Source: Xenorhabdus koppenhoeferi (GTDB taxonomy: Bacteria > Pseudomonadota > Gammaproteobacteria > Enterobacterales > Enterobacteriaceae). From it: a stretch of DNA of 64,000 nt. Below the pieces are notes generated by a model. It saw nothing but the letters and a program-made list of their open reading frames with translations, did no database searches and was not told where the DNA came from. The stretch lies in NCBI RefSeq assembly GCF_900116635.1, contig NZ_FPBJ01000001.1:1-64000 (forward strand). Reading direction: 5' to 3'. The translations under genes were made by a program, and so were the position numbers. Position 1 is the stretch's first letter; every line of letters begins with the position of its first letter. Positions 14,255 to 25,589 of the stretch are shown here, piece by piece.

Positions 14255-15835
14255 ATGGAATGGATCGCTGATCCTACGATATGGGCTGGTTTGGCCACAC
14301 TTATCGTTTTAGAAATTGTTCTCGGAATTGACAACTTAATATTTATTGCCATTCTGGCAGACAAACTTCCTGAAAAACAGAGAGATAAAGCTCGCATTAC
14401 AGGGCTTTCCTGCGCCCTTATCATGAGGATATTGCTGTTATTCAGCCTATCCTGGCTCATTTCCCTGACTAATCCATTGACTACCCTGTGGGAGCACTCT
14501 TTCAGCGCTCGTGATTTGATTATGCTGATAGGGGGTATTTTCTTGTTGTTCAAGGCCACAATGGAGTTAAATGAACGGTTGGAAGGGAAAAACCTGCATA
14601 CCAATCAACAACGCAAAGGAGCTAGTTTCTGGCCTGTTGTTGTGCAGATTATAGTCTTGGATGCTGTATTCTCTCTGGATTCCGTCATTACTGCCGTGGG
14701 TATGGTCGATCATATTGGTATCATGATTGCCGCTGTTATCGTTGCCATGATCCTGATGATATGGGCCAGTAAGCCTCTGACGAGATTCGTCAATGCACAC
14801 CCCACGATCGTTATCCTATGTCTCAGCTTCTTACTGATGATAGGTTTCAGCTTAGTTGCAGAAGGCTTTGGTTATTATATTCCGAAAGGCTATCTTTATG
14901 CTGCCATCGGCTTCTCCATCATGATTGAAGCACTGAACCAATTCGCCCAGTTCAATCGCCGCAAGTTCTTGAGCGCTTCCCGCTCTCTGCGAGAAAGAAC
15001 CGCAGAGGCCGTTCTGCACATTTTAAATGGCAAACGTGAAAACACGACACTGGATAATCATACTTCCGATCTGATTGCTGATGATTCGGATAACAAAGAA
15101 GTCTTTGAACCTCAAGAGCGTCAGATGATCGCCCGCGTTCTCAGCATGGCACAACGTACCGTCAGTAGCATCATGACTTCACGCCATGATGTTATTTATC
15201 TTGATGTCCATGCTCCGGCCGAAAAATTGACCATGCTGCTGGAACAAAAACCCCATACACGGATTGTCGTCACTGATGAGCAAACCAGCGATGAGCCTCT
15301 CGGTGTTGTGCATGTGATCGATATCCTTAATCAGCAACTGACCCATAATATGTTCGATTTACGGCAATTAGTGCAACAACCGCTGATTTTCCCGGAATCT
15401 CTCTCCTTGCTGCAAGCACTGGAGCAGTTCCGTCAAGCCCAAACACACTTTGCTTTTGTCGTTGATGAGTTTGGTTCTGTTGAAGGTGTAGTTACGGTAA
15501 CAGACGTGATGGAAACAATTACTGGTAATTTGCCGGTAGGTAGCGGAGAGCTGGATGCTCGCCATGATATTCAAGTCATGGAAGAGGGATATTGGGTTGC
15601 CAATGGGTTTATGCCACTAGAAGATTTAGTTCTTTACGTACCATTGCCATTGGACGGAAAACGCGAATACCAGACACTTGCAGGCCTGTTGATGGAACAT
15701 TTGCAACATATTCCGCAACAAGGTGAGCAGCTACAGATTGGTGATTACCTGTTTGAACCACTGGAAATCACCAGCCATCGCATCAATAAAGTGAAGATTA
15801 ACTCACTGAAAGTTGAAACAGAGGCAAAAATATAA
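14255..15835 (+). CDS. yegH: TerC/CBS/CorC-domain inner membrane protein YegH
   Basis: A 526-aa protein, E. coli YegH being 527. An N-terminal TerC-family membrane domain (about residues 1-230, seven hydrophobic segments with the acidic motif [17 protein letters not shown] and [21 protein letters not shown]) is followed by two CBS domains (about 295-415) and a CorC/HlyC C-terminal domain (about 435-520). TerC proteins are linked to metal-ion export. The location next to asmA-dcd-udk is as in E. coli. The transported ion is not established. Confidence 0.93.
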   Translation: MEWIADPTIWAGLATLIVLEIVLGIDNLIFIAILADKLPEKQRDKARITGLSCALIMRILLLFSLSWLISLTNPLTTLWEHSFSARDLIMLIGGIFLLFKATMELNERLEGKNLHTNQQRKGASFWPVVVQIIVLDAVFSLDSVITAVGMVDHIGIMIAAVIVAMILMIWASKPLTRFVNAHPTIVILCLSFLLMIGFSLVAEGFGYYIPKGYLYAAIGFSIMIEALNQFAQFNRRKFLSASRSLRERTAEAVLHILNGKRENTTLDNHTSDLIADDSDNKEVFEPQERQMIARVLSMAQRTVSSIMTSRHDVIYLDVHAPAEKLTMLLEQKPHTRIVVTDEQTSDEPLGVVHVIDILNQQLTHNMFDLRQLVQQPLIFPESLSLLQALEQFRQAQTHFAFVVDEFGSVEGVVTVTDVMETITGNLPVGSGELDARHDIQVMEEGYWVANGFMPLEDLVLYVPLPLDGKREYQTLAGLLMEHLQHIPQQGEQLQIGDYLFEPLEITSHRINKVKINSLKVETEAKI

Positions 15836-15864
15836 TCCCTGGTTATAAAATTAATTATCTAATG

Positions 15865-15890
15865 AAAAACCGGCATAACGTCGGTTTTTT
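15865..15890 (+). terminator. intrinsic terminator of yegH
   Basis: A short GC stem, CCGGC pairing with GTCGG (one G-T pair), flanked by AAAAA and TTTTTT, 30 bp after the yegH stop. An A tract on one side and a T tract on the other would also allow function toward convergent asmA. Confidence 0.75.
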
Positions 15891-15982
15891 ATTCCCATAA
15901 GTTTTATAAGATTAGAGGGAAACCACTGCATTTTAATACTAAACAATATATTATGCTGTGGAGAGAGTCATAATCATCTCTC

Positions 15983-16031
15983 TCCACTATCCACTATCCA
16001 CTATCCACTATCCACTATCCACTATCCACTA
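15983..16031 (+). repeat. 7-bp tandem repeat (TCCACTA)x7
   Basis: Seven perfect head-to-tail copies of TCCACTA between yegH and asmA, just downstream of the yegH terminator. The heptamer is not a multiple of three and lies outside genes. Copy number is likely to vary by slippage. Confidence 0.95.
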
Positions 16032-16072
16032 TAAAGGAATAAAAAAGTTAACCTTAAATACTATGATAAGAG

Positions 16073-17938
16073 CTATTTTTTATTCAGCAAATCCTTTAGC
16101 GCTTTATGATTCTCACTACTATGCCTTTCGAGCCAATCTTTGATTGATTTTTTGGCTTTTTGCTGTAATTCATCGCGCATCAAAGATTCTACATTCAGCG
16201 TATACTGCAAATTATCCCAGCTGCCATAAACTCTCAAAGGAATGTTTAATTTCGCCAACTGGCGTACAAATTCGTTCTGCTTGCCCCACCCGTTTGTTAA
16301 TTGCACCAACAATGCCATATCGGTATTCTGCTTCAGTAAATTTGTTTTACCCTGCCCACGAATATTTAACATACCTGAAGTTGCAGTAAGCTCATCAATT
16401 TTAACTTCCCCGCGATCCAATTTCGCTTTCACCGACATATTTTCCGCTTCAGTAAAACTATCTGTATTTGTCGGTTGGTCAACTCTATCTGTCACTCGTG
16501 AAAAAGATTGCTGAATAAGCTGAGGAATATTCAATCCTTCCAGGCGCACATTTTTCAGCTCTAGATTCAAATCACCTTGCCAGTAATGGGAAATGGCGTA
16601 TTCATCATAACCTTCACCAACCAAATCACCAGCTACATTAAGCTGACCACTGAATACCGTCGGCAGTGCCAAAGTGGTTAACAAAGGCTGCAATTCAATT
16701 TTCTGCAAGCGTGGTTTTATATGTAATTTTGCAGGTATTATCGTGGCATCAATTGTGCCCGGAAGTATAAAATGTCCACCAAACACATCTCCGTTTAATG
16801 TTTCAATTTCCGTCACACCATCATTATTTACAGCTTTCAGGTCAAAATTATCAATATCCATACCCTGATAAATCAATTTACCTACTGTAAACGAGATATT
16901 CGCATCAAATCCTTGCAAAAACGTAAGATCATAATTGGTTAAGGGCGATACTGATGTCGCAATTACCGGTTTTAATGAGTTATTTTCGATTCGGTAATCA
17001 TGTTTTGCCTGTAGGCTGTTTTTAGGTAAGGTATCCCAGCCCAGTAGATTATCCAGATTCAACTTCGAAGAGGCCAGATGAATGACATATTGCGGCTTAT
17101 CTTTCAAGGCAGCAGTAATATTCCCTTTCAGGTCACTCTCTCCATTCACGGTTAACGCTATTTTTTGCAATGCAAGTGATTCGGATCGCGCCTGATATTT
17201 GGCTACAGCGCTACCTGCCCCTCTAATCCCTTCGGATGGCAGCCCGACACCCTGCAACTGGTATTCGAGGGAATTTATATCAGCCGATATCTGCTGCGGA
17301 TAATCTGAAGTATCCACTGATGCATTAAGTTCAAATGCCAATTCTTGCTGGTTTTTGTTGATTTTACTGCTAACTTCAAGACTAACGTGATCTTTATCAC
17401 TGCGTGCTAACAGTAAATTGATATCACGGACATTAAATTGAGAATGATCTTTGGTTTGCCAAATCAGTAAGCTATCAACTATTTTGATTTTGGCAATATC
17501 CAGTTTCCAAGGCTGATCACTTGCAACCATTGGATAATGAATACCACTTTCGGGTGCAATGGGGGCTTCTGTCCGCTTCTGAGGTTGGCTATCCGGCGTG
17601 ATTCGCAAAACAGCTCCTTTCAGCATCACTTCGTTAACAGAAAGTTGGTGAGATAATAGAGGTAATAATTCCACATCCAATCGCATGTTGTCTGCAATAA
17701 TCGCAGATTGTTTAGCATTCTGAGCAGTCAGTGATATCTGTCCGGTCAGAATGCTCAATTTTGGCCAAACATGCCAGCGCAGATCATCTTGCAAAACGAG
17801 ATGGTAACCACTCTTCTTTTGTACCTGCTTAACTATATAGTCACGAAAATCATTAGGATTAACCAGCATGACCAGCGTAGTTAAGCCGGCAACAATAACA
17901 ATCAACAAAATAACGAGTGTCGTCAATAATCTTTTCAT
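16073..17938 (-). CDS. asmA: AsmA family outer-membrane assembly protein
   Basis: A 621-aa protein (E. coli AsmA 617) with an N-terminal inner-membrane anchor (residues 4-26, LLTTLVILLIVIVAGLTTLVMLV) and a large periplasmic beta-rich AsmA domain. Known roles of the family concern lipid/outer-membrane homeostasis, with mutants suppressing OmpF assembly defects. The gene is followed in its own direction by the repeat and terminator region and preceded by dcd and udk on the same strand, as in E. coli. Confidence 0.95.
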   Translation of the reverse strand: MKRLLTTLVILLIVIVAGLTTLVMLVNPNDFRDYIVKQVQKKSGYHLVLQDDLRWHVWPKLSILTGQISLTAQNAKQSAIIADNMRLDVELLPLLSHQLSVNEVMLKGAVLRITPDSQPQKRTEAPIAPESGIHYPMVASDQPWKLDIAKIKIVDSLLIWQTKDHSQFNVRDINLLLARSDKDHVSLEVSSKINKNQQELAFELNASVDTSDYPQQISADINSLEYQLQGVGLPSEGIRGAGSAVAKYQARSESLALQKIALTVNGESDLKGNITAALKDKPQYVIHLASSKLNLDNLLGWDTLPKNSLQAKHDYRIENNSLKPVIATSVSPLTNYDLTFLQGFDANISFTVGKLIYQGMDIDNFDLKAVNNDGVTEIETLNGDVFGGHFILPGTIDATIIPAKLHIKPRLQKIELQPLLTTLALPTVFSGQLNVAGDLVGEGYDEYAISHYWQGDLNLELKNVRLEGLNIPQLIQQSFSRVTDRVDQPTNTDSFTEAENMSVKAKLDRGEVKIDELTATSGMLNIRGQGKTNLLKQNTDMALLVQLTNGWGKQNEFVRQLAKLNIPLRVYGSWDNLQYTLNVESLMRDELQQKAKKSIKDWLERHSSENHKALKDLLNKK

Positions 17939-18014
17939 GACTTCTCCAGTCTCATGTCCACAAGATGACTATTCTTCACCAAAAAGTGTCACCGGAAAGC
18001 TTTACCAGAAAAGA

Positions 18015-18596
18015 TTAATCCTCGCTGATTCGGCTGCCTACAGCTCCTTGCTGATTTTTATATTTAGCATCCTGACGTCGATTATAAGGTCTCTCAGCAG
18101 AACCTGACAGCGGTTCAAAACTTAATGCACCTATGACCATGCCGGGACGCAAAGCTAAAGGCAGCTTGCCTGAATTATAGAATTCCAGGACTATTTGCCC
18201 CTGCCAGCCCGGATCAATTCGGTGTGCCGTCACATGAACCATCAGACCAAGACGTGCCAGAGACGAACGTCCATCCAGCCAGCCAACTAAATTATCAGGT
18301 AATGTGACAGATTCCAGTGTCACCGCCAGAGCCAATTCACCCGGATGAAGGAAAAACGCTTCCCCAGCCGGCAAAGTGATCTCATCGCTCATGACACGGT
18401 CAAGCGCTGCATTGACTTCAGCCTTAGGGCCACTCAGGTCGATATAGGCAGCAGTATGCCCCCGAAAAACACGAAACTGGTTCCCAAGACACACATCAGC
18501 GGTTGCCCCGTTAATACGTTCGACAGGAGGACGTGGAGTAATTACCAGTTTACCGTCATCTAGCCATTTAATAATGTCACGGTCACAGAGTCGCAT
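18015..18596 (-). CDS. dcd: dCTP deaminase
   Basis: Deaminates dCTP to dUTP, the main source of dUMP for dTMP synthesis in enterobacteria. It is a 193-aa homotrimer subunit with the same length as E. coli Dcd. The conserved catalytic/nucleotide segments [25 protein letters not shown] and the end [21 protein letters not shown] are present. It lies between udk and asmA on one strand, probably co-transcribed with udk. Confidence 0.97.
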   Translation of the reverse strand: MRLCDRDIIKWLDDGKLVITPRPPVERINGATADVCLGNQFRVFRGHTAAYIDLSGPKAEVNAALDRVMSDEITLPAGEAFFLHPGELALAVTLESVTLPDNLVGWLDGRSSLARLGLMVHVTAHRIDPGWQGQIVLEFYNSGKLPLALRPGMVIGALSFEPLSGSAERPYNRRQDAKYKNQQGAVGSRISED

Positions 18597-18642
18597 TATT
18601 TCCTCTCAAATAAGATAATATTTATGAATAACAAACAGCATA

Positions 18643-19284
18643 TTATTCGCAAAATTGGCCAATCTTGGCTTTTAAGATATCAATGGCTACGCGGTTCTTC
18701 CCTCCACGAGGAACAATAATGTCTGCATATTGTTTTGATGGCTCGATGAATTGCAGAAACATTGGGCGCACAGTTTTATTGTATTGCTCTATGACGGAAT
18801 CCAGCGAACGTCCGCGTTCATTTACATCACGTTTGATACGGCGCATCAGGCATATATCCAGTGGTGTATCGACAAAAATGGAAAAATCCAGCTCTTGGCG
18901 CAAGCGCTTATCCGTTAATAGTAGAATACCTTCAAGGATAATGACTCTTTTCGGTTCAAAATGGATGGATTCGGGTTTGCGGGTGTGTTTGGTATAGTCA
19001 TATTGCGGCAATTCAATGGATTTTCCGGCTTTCAGTGCCTGAAGATGCTCGAACAGTAAACTGTGATCCATTGAATTTGGATGATCGTAATTGACTTTAT
19101 AACGCTCTTCCATCGGGGTATTGCTTTGATCTTTGTAATAACAATCTTCTGGAATAACGCCGATATTGTGATCACCTACCTGAGCACGTAATTCTCTATA
19201 AAGCGTGTTGGCAATAAGGCTTTTGCCTGAGGCAGAGGCACCTGAAATACCTACAATTGTACACTTATGTGCTTCATCAGCCAT
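18643..19284 (-). CDS. udk: uridine kinase
   Basis: Pyrimidine salvage enzyme that phosphorylates uridine and cytidine using GTP/ATP. I chose the ATG at 19284 (213 aa, [12 protein letters not shown], identical in length to E. coli Udk) rather than the longer frame with a hydrophobic, unconserved N-terminus. The P-loop [11 protein letters not shown] is at about residues 12-22; the nucleoside-binding motifs YYKD and NYDHP follow. Confidence 0.96.
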   Translation of the reverse strand: MADEAHKCTIVGISGASASGKSLIANTLYRELRAQVGDHNIGVIPEDCYYKDQSNTPMEERYKVNYDHPNSMDHSLLFEHLQALKAGKSIELPQYDYTKHTRKPESIHFEPKRVIILEGILLLTDKRLRQELDFSIFVDTPLDICLMRRIKRDVNERGRSLDSVIEQYNKTVRPMFLQFIEPSKQYADIIVPRGGKNRVAIDILKAKIGQFCE

Positions 19285-19504
19285 GATAGAAATAACCTGG
19301 TTAAAAAAGAAAAAATAAAGCGGGAACATGGCACTCGATACACCATGTTTGGCGGATTATAGGGAGTTAATGACTTCTATTCCAGAGTAAACAAGATAAG
19401 TCCCGTTTTTTCAATATACTTCGCATAAAAATCCCGCAGTTTTATGCTCTAAATAGAGAAAATTCTAACAAAACGGCATTTATTTATTCATTCAATTAGT
19501 TAAA

Positions 19505-20617
19505 TCAAACAGCACGGAAGGAAATTTCCGTCGGAATTTTTTCACCAGTCCAATACATCTGTGCAGAAATATTGGCTGCAATTTCACGGTAGATATCCGC
19601 AAATTCACTATCAGGCTGGCTGCTTACTGTCGGTTCACCACGATCAAGATCTTCACGCAATGAGATATGCAGCGGAATCTGCCCCAATAATTGGCAATTA
19701 TATTTTTCTGCCAGTTTTTCTGCTCCGCCTGTACCGAAAATCGGCTCATGATGACCACAATTGCTGCAAATATGGTTGCTCATATTCTCAATAATACCCA
19801 ATACCTGTACATTGACTTTCTGGAACATAACGATGCCTTTCATCGCATCAATCAGGGCAATATCCTGTGGTGTTGTGACAACCAATGCCCCTGTTACCGG
19901 AATATTCTGGGACAGCGTTAACTGAATATCCCCAGTTCCGGGCGGCATATCAATCACCAGATAATCCAGATCAGACCACAATGTGTCCTGCAACATTTGC
20001 ATCAAAGCCTTGCTCGCCATCGGGCCACGCCAGACCATTGCATTATCATCAGTAACGAGATAACCGATGGAGTTGGTTGCAATGCCGTGCACCATAATCG
20101 GTGCCATATGCTGGCCATCAGGAGAAGTCGGCCGTTCTTTGGCTGTACCGAGCATATTAGGGATGGATGGCCCATAGATATCTGCATCCAGAATACCGAC
20201 TTTCGCACCTTCCTGTGCCAGCGCCAGTGCCAGATTCACCGCCATACTGGATTTCCCCACCCCCCCTTTTCCTGAACTCACCGCCACAATATTGCGCACA
20301 CCTTTAACGCCCGGCAAATTATTGGCACGGCGCAATGTACTGATATCGTGGGTTAATCGCCAGTCAACGGATTTTGCTCCCGTCGCAGCTTGTAAAGATA
20401 ACGTCGTTTCTTTCTTTAAAACTTCAAAGGCCCTTTTCCAGACAAACGGCATCATTAATTCAATATGCAGTGTTCCATCCAATATAGTGCAGTGATGCAA
20501 TGCTTTCAGAGCAATCAAATCCCGCTCTAATGTTGGATGTTTGAATGTTGCCAGTATTTTCGCAACGTGTTTTTTCAGCAGGTCAGGATTGGTCTGCTCG
20601 GGGGATTGTGAGTTCAT
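19505..20617 (-). CDS. apbC: iron-sulfur cluster carrier ATPase ApbC/Mrp
   Basis: A P-loop ATPase of the Mrp/NBP35 family that binds and transfers Fe-S clusters. I chose the ATG at 20617 (370 aa, GGAGCC just upstream) because the longer frame would run into an ERIC element. The deviant Walker A GKGGVGKSS, the MinD-like DADIYGPSIP and the cluster-binding CSNCGH (CxxC) are visible; an N-terminal DUF59 domain covers about residues 1-90. It is divergent from metG as in E. coli. Confidence 0.95.
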   Translation of the reverse strand: MNSQSPEQTNPDLLKKHVAKILATFKHPTLERDLIALKALHHCTILDGTLHIELMMPFVWKRAFEVLKKETTLSLQAATGAKSVDWRLTHDISTLRRANNLPGVKGVRNIVAVSSGKGGVGKSSMAVNLALALAQEGAKVGILDADIYGPSIPNMLGTAKERPTSPDGQHMAPIMVHGIATNSIGYLVTDDNAMVWRGPMASKALMQMLQDTLWSDLDYLVIDMPPGTGDIQLTLSQNIPVTGALVVTTPQDIALIDAMKGIVMFQKVNVQVLGIIENMSNHICSNCGHHEPIFGTGGAEKLAEKYNCQLLGQIPLHISLREDLDRGEPTVSSQPDSEFADIYREIAANISAQMYWTGEKIPTEISFRAV

Positions 20618-20651
20618 CCCGGCTCCTTTTGATTTATCTTTTTTCAATTTA

Positions 20652-20778
20652 TATACACAATGGATTTCAAGTTGCATCGCGACGGCAAGAGAGCAAATCC
20701 CCGGGAGCATAGATAACTATGTGACCGGGATGAGCGAGCGCAGCCAACAAAGAGGCAGTTTGAAAGACGAAGTGTATA
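20652..20778 (+). repeat. ERIC element, full length (127 bp)
   Basis: From TATACACAATGGATTTC to GACGAAGTGTATA, nearly identical to the copies at 11957 and 60759. It sits in the apbC-metG divergent region, between the apbC start and the metG promoter. Its right TATA is shared with the shortened derivative that follows. Confidence 0.93.
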
Positions 20779-20820
20779 CCCAATGAATTTCAAAATGCAG
20801 CCTGAAAGACAGCGGGTATA
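20775..20820 (+). repeat. compact ERIC derivative (46 bp)
   Basis: Starts TATACCCAATGAATTTC and ends GAAAGACAGCGGGTATA. It retains both ERIC ends but lacks the central palindromic core, and has TATACCC/GGGTATA terminal inverted repeats. It overlaps the preceding full ERIC by TATA. Confidence 0.8.
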
Positions 20821-20968
20821 AAACTGTTTGGTCATCATAACAGAAGCTAGCGACTTCGGATAAGGCAACAAGTAAAAGTAACGAAGTTCTTGCGTTACCC
20901 TAGCGGCAACGCGCCTTATCAGGTAACATCAAAAACCTTTTCATTTTTACGGAAGTCAGATCCTAACT

Positions 20969-22996
20969 ATGACTCAAGTCGCGAACAAATTATTGGTGAC
21001 CTGTGCGTTGCCTTATGCTAACGGTCCCATCCATCTCGGTCATATTCTGGAACATATTCAGGCTGATATTTGGGTCCGTTATCATCGAATGCGCGGCAAA
21101 GAGGTTCACTTTGTCTGTGCCGATGATGCCCACGGTACGCCAATCATGCTGAAAGCCCAGCAAACTGGTGTTTCACCAGAAGAGATGATTGCCAAGGTGA
21201 ATCTAGAGCATCAGCAGGATTTTGCCGGTTTTTCAATCAGTTATGATAACTATCATTCTACACACAGCGAAGAGAACAAAGCGTTTGCATCCCAAATCTA
21301 TCTGGAACTGAAAAAGAACGGTTACATCAAGAACCGGACGATTTCTCAACTGTACGATCCAGAAAAAGAAATGTTCCTGCCAGACCGTTTCGTCAAAGGT
21401 TCCTGTCCAAAATGTAAGGCAGAAGACCAATATGGCGATAACTGTGAAGTCTGTGGAACCACTTATTCCCCAACCGAATTGATCAACCCTCGTTCTGTTG
21501 TCTCCGGGGCAACGCCAGAAATGCGTAAGACAGAGCATTTCTTCTTCGATCTGCCTGCATTCAGCGATATGCTACAAAAATGGACTCGTTCCGGCACGTT
21601 GCAGGAACAAGTAGCGAACAAAATGCAGGAATGGTTCGATTCAGGTCTGCAACAATGGGATATCACCCGTGATGCGCCGTATTTCGGTTTTGAGATCCCT
21701 GATCAACCAGGCAAATATTTCTATGTCTGGCTGGACGCTCCGATTGGTTATATGGGTTCATTCAAGAACCTGTGTGACAAGCGGAGTGACCTGAATTTCG
21801 ATGAGTTCTGGGAGAAAGATTCCAAGACTGATCTCTATCATTTCATCGGCAAAGACATTGTTTATTTCCACAGTCTGTTCTGGCCTGCAATGCTGGAAGG
21901 CAGCAACTACCGCAAGCCAACCAATCTGTTTGTTCACGGTTATATCACCGTTAACGGCACCAAGATGTCTAAATCTCGTGGGACTTTTATCAAGGCCGAA
22001 ACCTATTTAAAACACCTTGATGCAGACTGCCTGCGTTACTATTATGCTGCTAAGCTTTCTTCCCGTATTGATGATATAGACCTGAATCTGGAAGATTTTG
22101 TTCAACGTGTAAACAGTGATGTCGTTAACAAAGTAGTGAATCTTGCCTCACGCAATGCGGGTTTCATTAATAAGCGCTTTGGTGGCAAACTAGCTGATCA
22201 ACTCGCTGATCCTGAGTTGTACCAGAAGTTTGTTGATACCGCACAGGTTATCGCAGAAGATTTCACTAATCGCGAATTTGGTAAAGCAATCCGTGAAATC
22301 ATGGCACTGGCTGACCTCGCTAACCGCTATGTTGATGAACAAGCACCGTGGGTTGTAGCGAAACAAGAAGGCCGTGACGTCGATCTTCAGGCTATCTGTT
22401 CAATGGGCATTAATTTGTTCCGTGTGTTGATGACTTACCTGAAACCCGTCCTTCCGGGCTTGTCCGCACGTACAGAAACATTCTTGAATACAGAACTGAC
22501 TTGGGATGGTATCCGTCAACCTCTGCTGAGCCATGACGTTTCCCCATTCAAGGCTCTGTTTAACCGCATTGAGATGGCTAAAATCGAAGCGATGGTTGCT
22601 GATTCAAAAGAGAACATCGAGCCTAAAAAAACGGTAACAGGCCCGCTGGCAGATGATCCGATTCAGGACACCATCACATTTGATGATTTTGCCAAGATTG
22701 ACCTGCGGATCGCATTGATTAAACAGGCAGATTTTGTCGAAGGTTCAGACAAATTGCTGAAATTATCCCTTGATATCGGTGGCGAAACTCGTCAGGTTTT
22801 TTCTGGAATTCGTTCTGCTTATCCTGATCCGAAAGCGTTAGAAAACCGTCTGACCGTGATGGTTGCCAACCTCGCACCACGCAAAATGCGCTTTGGCATT
22901 TCAGAAGGCATGGTAATGGCAGCAGGCTCTGGCGGAAAAGAAATTTTCCTGTTAAGCCCGGACAGCGGCGCACAACCAGGCATGCAGGTTAAATAA
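20969..22996 (+). CDS. metG: methionyl-tRNA synthetase
   Basis: Class I aminoacyl-tRNA synthetase, 675 aa (E. coli 677). The HIGH-type motif PIHLGH and the KMSKS-type motif [10 protein letters not shown] are present; the four-cysteine zinc knuckle appears as [17 protein letters not shown]. The C-terminal tRNA-binding EMAP-like dimerisation domain (about residues 575-675) is intact. Expressed alone, with a terminator directly after. Confidence 0.98.
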   Translation: MTQVANKLLVTCALPYANGPIHLGHILEHIQADIWVRYHRMRGKEVHFVCADDAHGTPIMLKAQQTGVSPEEMIAKVNLEHQQDFAGFSISYDNYHSTHSEENKAFASQIYLELKKNGYIKNRTISQLYDPEKEMFLPDRFVKGSCPKCKAEDQYGDNCEVCGTTYSPTELINPRSVVSGATPEMRKTEHFFFDLPAFSDMLQKWTRSGTLQEQVANKMQEWFDSGLQQWDITRDAPYFGFEIPDQPGKYFYVWLDAPIGYMGSFKNLCDKRSDLNFDEFWEKDSKTDLYHFIGKDIVYFHSLFWPAMLEGSNYRKPTNLFVHGYITVNGTKMSKSRGTFIKAETYLKHLDADCLRYYYAAKLSSRIDDIDLNLEDFVQRVNSDVVNKVVNLASRNAGFINKRFGGKLADQLADPELYQKFVDTAQVIAEDFTNREFGKAIREIMALADLANRYVDEQAPWVVAKQEGRDVDLQAICSMGINLFRVLMTYLKPVLPGLSARTETFLNTELTWDGIRQPLLSHDVSPFKALFNRIEMAKIEAMVADSKENIEPKKTVTGPLADDPIQDTITFDDFAKIDLRIALIKQADFVEGSDKLLKLSLDIGGETRQVFSGIRSAYPDPKALENRLTVMVANLAPRKMRFGISEGMVMAAGSGGKEIFLLSPDSGAQPGMQVK

Positions 22997-23058
22997 TTCA
23001 TATATTCTGACAAGATATTAATTATTATCAGACAACATTATTGTTGTAAAAATAGTAA

Positions 23059-23085
23059 AGCGGGCTAAAAAAAGCCCGCTTTTTT
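23059..23085 (+). terminator. metG intrinsic terminator
   Basis: AAGCGGGCT / AGCCCGCTT 9-bp stem with an A-rich loop, followed by TTTTT; 62 bp after the metG stop. Confidence 0.93.
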
Positions 23086-23155
23086 ATGTGATGTATGGCA
23101 CATTTAGAAAGTTAATCGTATGATGAACTCTCCCTATATTGAGGAATTATCGATT

Positions 23156-23602
23156 ATGTCTTTCCAAAACATGCTGATGATAGGCTGGCAATACCTGCGC
23201 GCATTCGCACTGCTCTATTTGTGCTTGATTGCAGGGAATATCATTTCGACATTCCTTCCTTTCTCTCTTCCCGGTAGTATTATTGGTTTACTTATCCTTT
23301 TCGGTTTACTGGCATTCCAGATTATTCCCCCACATTGGGTGAAGCCAGGTTGTAGCCTGTTGATGAAGAACATGACATTACTCTTTTTGCCCATTGGGGT
23401 GGGGATCATGAATTATTATCCACAACTCAGCCAACAAATGTTCCCAATCGTTCTTTCCTGTGTCGTCAGTACAGTGATTGTCATGATTGTCGTTGCTTAT
23501 AGTTCCCACTATATCCATCGCGAACGCATCATTATTGGTTCCAAACGAGAAGAAGAAGCAATTACTACATCACAACAACTTGAAGAGAAAGAAAAATGTT
23601 GA
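23156..23602 (+). CDS. yohJ: CidA/LrgA-family membrane protein YohJ
   Basis: A holin-like small membrane protein with four hydrophobic segments (UPF0299). I prefer the ATG at 23156 (148 aa, [17 protein letters not shown]) with GAGGA about 10 nt upstream; an ATG at 23120 would add 12 unconserved residues. The C-terminal tail is hydrophilic and about 15 residues longer than in E. coli YohJ (132 aa). It overlaps yohK by 7 nt. LrgAB-type pairs are associated with murein hydrolase control or small-acid export; the function in enterobacteria is not settled. Confidence 0.9.
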   Translation: MSFQNMLMIGWQYLRAFALLYLCLIAGNIISTFLPFSLPGSIIGLLILFGLLAFQIIPPHWVKPGCSLLMKNMTLLFLPIGVGIMNYYPQLSQQMFPIVLSCVVSTVIVMIVVAYSSHYIHRERIIIGSKREEEAITTSQQLEEKEKC

Positions 23603-24291
23603 GCTATATCTGGTGGTCACTGCCATTAACACTACTTGTATTTTATCTAGCCAAAAAACTATCTATACGATTAAAATTTCCTATATTTAATCCCTTATTG
23701 ATATCAATAGTCATTATCATTCCTTTACTCCTGATGACACATACATCATATGAACACTATTTTGCAGGCAGCCGGGTATTAAACGATTTGCTGCAACCAG
23801 CAGTGGTCGCTCTTGCTTTTCCTCTTTATGAACAACTTCACCAAATCCGTACTCGGTGGAAATCAATCATTACCATTTGTTTTATCGGCTGTATTGTCGC
23901 AATGGTGACCGGTACAGCTATAGCATTATGGGCAGGTGCAACACCTGAAATCGCAGCTTCAATTCTGCCTAAATCTGTGACAACCCCTATTGCTATGGCA
24001 GTAGCCAATTCCATCGGTGGGATTCCTGCCATCAGCGCTGCTTGTGTGATCATGGTGGGTATTTTAGGTTCTATCTTCGGTCATAACCTATTTAATCTTC
24101 TTAAAATAAAAACGAAGTTTTCCCGAGGACTGGCTATGGGTACAGCAGCTCATGCTGTGGGAACCGCCCGCTGTGCTGAGGTAGATCATACTGAAGGTGC
24201 ATATAGTTCACTGGCCCTGATGACCTGCGGCATTATTACTTCACTGGTTGCGCCTTTTTTATTCCCGATACTACTTCACCTGTTTAGTTGA
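23596..24291 (+). CDS. yohK: LrgB-family membrane protein YohK
   Basis: A 231-aa polytopic membrane protein, E. coli YohK/LrgB length. It contains the family stretch [21 protein letters not shown] and [14 protein letters not shown]. It is translationally coupled to yohJ by overlap; the pair probably works as one membrane unit. Followed by cdd in the order known from E. coli. Confidence 0.93.
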   Translation: MLSYIWWSLPLTLLVFYLAKKLSIRLKFPIFNPLLISIVIIIPLLLMTHTSYEHYFAGSRVLNDLLQPAVVALAFPLYEQLHQIRTRWKSIITICFIGCIVAMVTGTAIALWAGATPEIAASILPKSVTTPIAMAVANSIGGIPAISAACVIMVGILGSIFGHNLFNLLKIKTKFSRGLAMGTAAHAVGTARCAEVDHTEGAYSSLALMTCGIITSLVAPFLFPILLHLFS

Positions 24292-24351
24292 TTATTCTAC
24301 AAATGATTTTTATCTAAATAGTTACCAAACCGTAATAAAAAAGTGAAAGGA

Positions 24352-24480
24352 TTAATAAAAATCATAAAAATTTGATGTGCATGGCTAAAATAATAGCTTT
24401 ATTACACAAATTCCATTGATTTTATGGCTGTTATCACATTACAAACCCAAACAGACATCCTAGAATGGCCTTTAATTAAT
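24352..24480. promoter_or_regulatory. cdd promoter region with CRP-like half sites
   Basis: The spacer upstream of cdd holds TTGATGTGCATGG and TATGGCTGTTATCACATT, the latter with a perfect TCACA half and a poor TGTGA half. E. coli cdd is CRP/CytR-controlled, so these are candidate CRP sites, but neither is a strong match. Confidence 0.3.
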
Positions 24481-24494
24481 TCGGAGATCATTCT

Positions 24495-25379
24495 ATGCAA
24501 GCTCGTTTTAACACTATTTGGTCAGAAATCACCCCTAAACTGCAACAAGCTTTGTTACCTTATATTGGAAATGACGATTTTCCAGCCATGCTGACAACGG
24601 AGCAGGTTGAATCCATCAAGCGGAACAGTGGCTTTGATGATCATGCTTTGGCATTTGCCTTATTGCCATTGGCTGCTGCCTGCTCCATTCCTCCTATTTC
24701 TCATTTTTATGTCGGTGCAATTGCACGGGGAGAAAGTGGTAATCTCTATTTTGGCGCCAATATGGAATTTCCGGGAGTGCCATTGCAGCAAACCGTTCAT
24801 GCCGAGCAATCAGCAATCACTCACGCTTGGCTCCATGGCGAAAAAAAACTGGCTTCCATCACTATCAACTATTCACCTTGTGGTCACTGCCGACAATTTA
24901 TGAATGAATTGAACAGTGGAACACAATTAGAGGTTCACTTACCCGATCGCCCACCATTAACTTTGGCCGATTATCTGCCAGAAGCCTTCGGTCCGCGTGA
25001 TTTAGCTGATGCCCCACTGCTGTTGGATACAGTTAATCATAACTATCAGTTGGCTACCCATGACAATTTAGTGCAAGCCGCATTAGATGCTGCGAACCGC
25101 AGCCACGCACCTTACAGCCAATCCCATGCTGGTATCGCATTACAAGATGAGCAAGGGAGAATTTATACTGGCCGTTATGCGGAAAATGCTGCATTCAATC
25201 CAAGTTTGCCACCATTGCAGGCTGCTTTGATATTTATGAACATGTCGGGTAGTGATTGTCAGTCCATCAAACGGGCCGTGCTGGTTGAAAGTAAAAACAG
25301 TCAGTTATCACAGTGGAGCGCCACAGAGTCCACATTAACTGCTTTGGGTTGTACTAAAGTGGAACGGCATACCTTTTGA
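24495..25379 (+). CDS. cdd: cytidine deaminase
   Basis: Zinc-dependent deaminase of cytidine/deoxycytidine in pyrimidine salvage, 294 aa as in E. coli. The catalytic HAEQ ([13 protein letters not shown]) and the zinc cysteines [12 protein letters not shown] are in the N-terminal core domain; a degenerate second deaminase domain forms the C-terminal half. A GGAG site lies 10 nt before ATG. Confidence 0.97.
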   Translation: MQARFNTIWSEITPKLQQALLPYIGNDDFPAMLTTEQVESIKRNSGFDDHALAFALLPLAAACSIPPISHFYVGAIARGESGNLYFGANMEFPGVPLQQTVHAEQSAITHAWLHGEKKLASITINYSPCGHCRQFMNELNSGTQLEVHLPDRPPLTLADYLPEAFGPRDLADAPLLLDTVNHNYQLATHDNLVQAALDAANRSHAPYSQSHAGIALQDEQGRIYTGRYAENAAFNPSLPPLQAALIFMNMSGSDCQSIKRAVLVESKNSQLSQWSATESTLTALGCTKVERHTF

Positions 25380-25424
25380 AATGAAATAAGAGTAAGTTAA
25401 CAAAATGGCGATTTATCCCCTCCA

Positions 25425-25589
25425 TTACCTGGGTAGCCAGACAATGATAAACGCCAGTGCTAACATGCTGGCATAATTTCGTTCTAATTTATCTCGTTGC
25501 CATAGCACGAAAATGCTTGTTTCTGCAAACGCATTCTCCACTAAATGGCGGTAACGATATAACCACTTGTCTAACTTTTTGGGGTCAGA
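25425..25589 (-). pseudogene. IS5-family-like transposase C-terminal relic
   Basis: On the minus strand a fragment reads KLDKWLYRYRHLVENAFAE, then a diverged middle, then DKLERNYASMLALAFIIVWLP before a stop. RHLVENAF and DKLxRNYASMLALAF are the end of IS5-family DDE transposases. The usual text between (RLKxFRGIATRY) is scrambled, and no N-terminal part or full terminal repeats are visible. It abuts the bax stop codon. Confidence 0.75.

Noticed and set aside
15958-16143. CRISPR-like array at the TCCACTA repeats
   Set aside because: Units are contiguous heptamers with no spacers and there are no cas genes.
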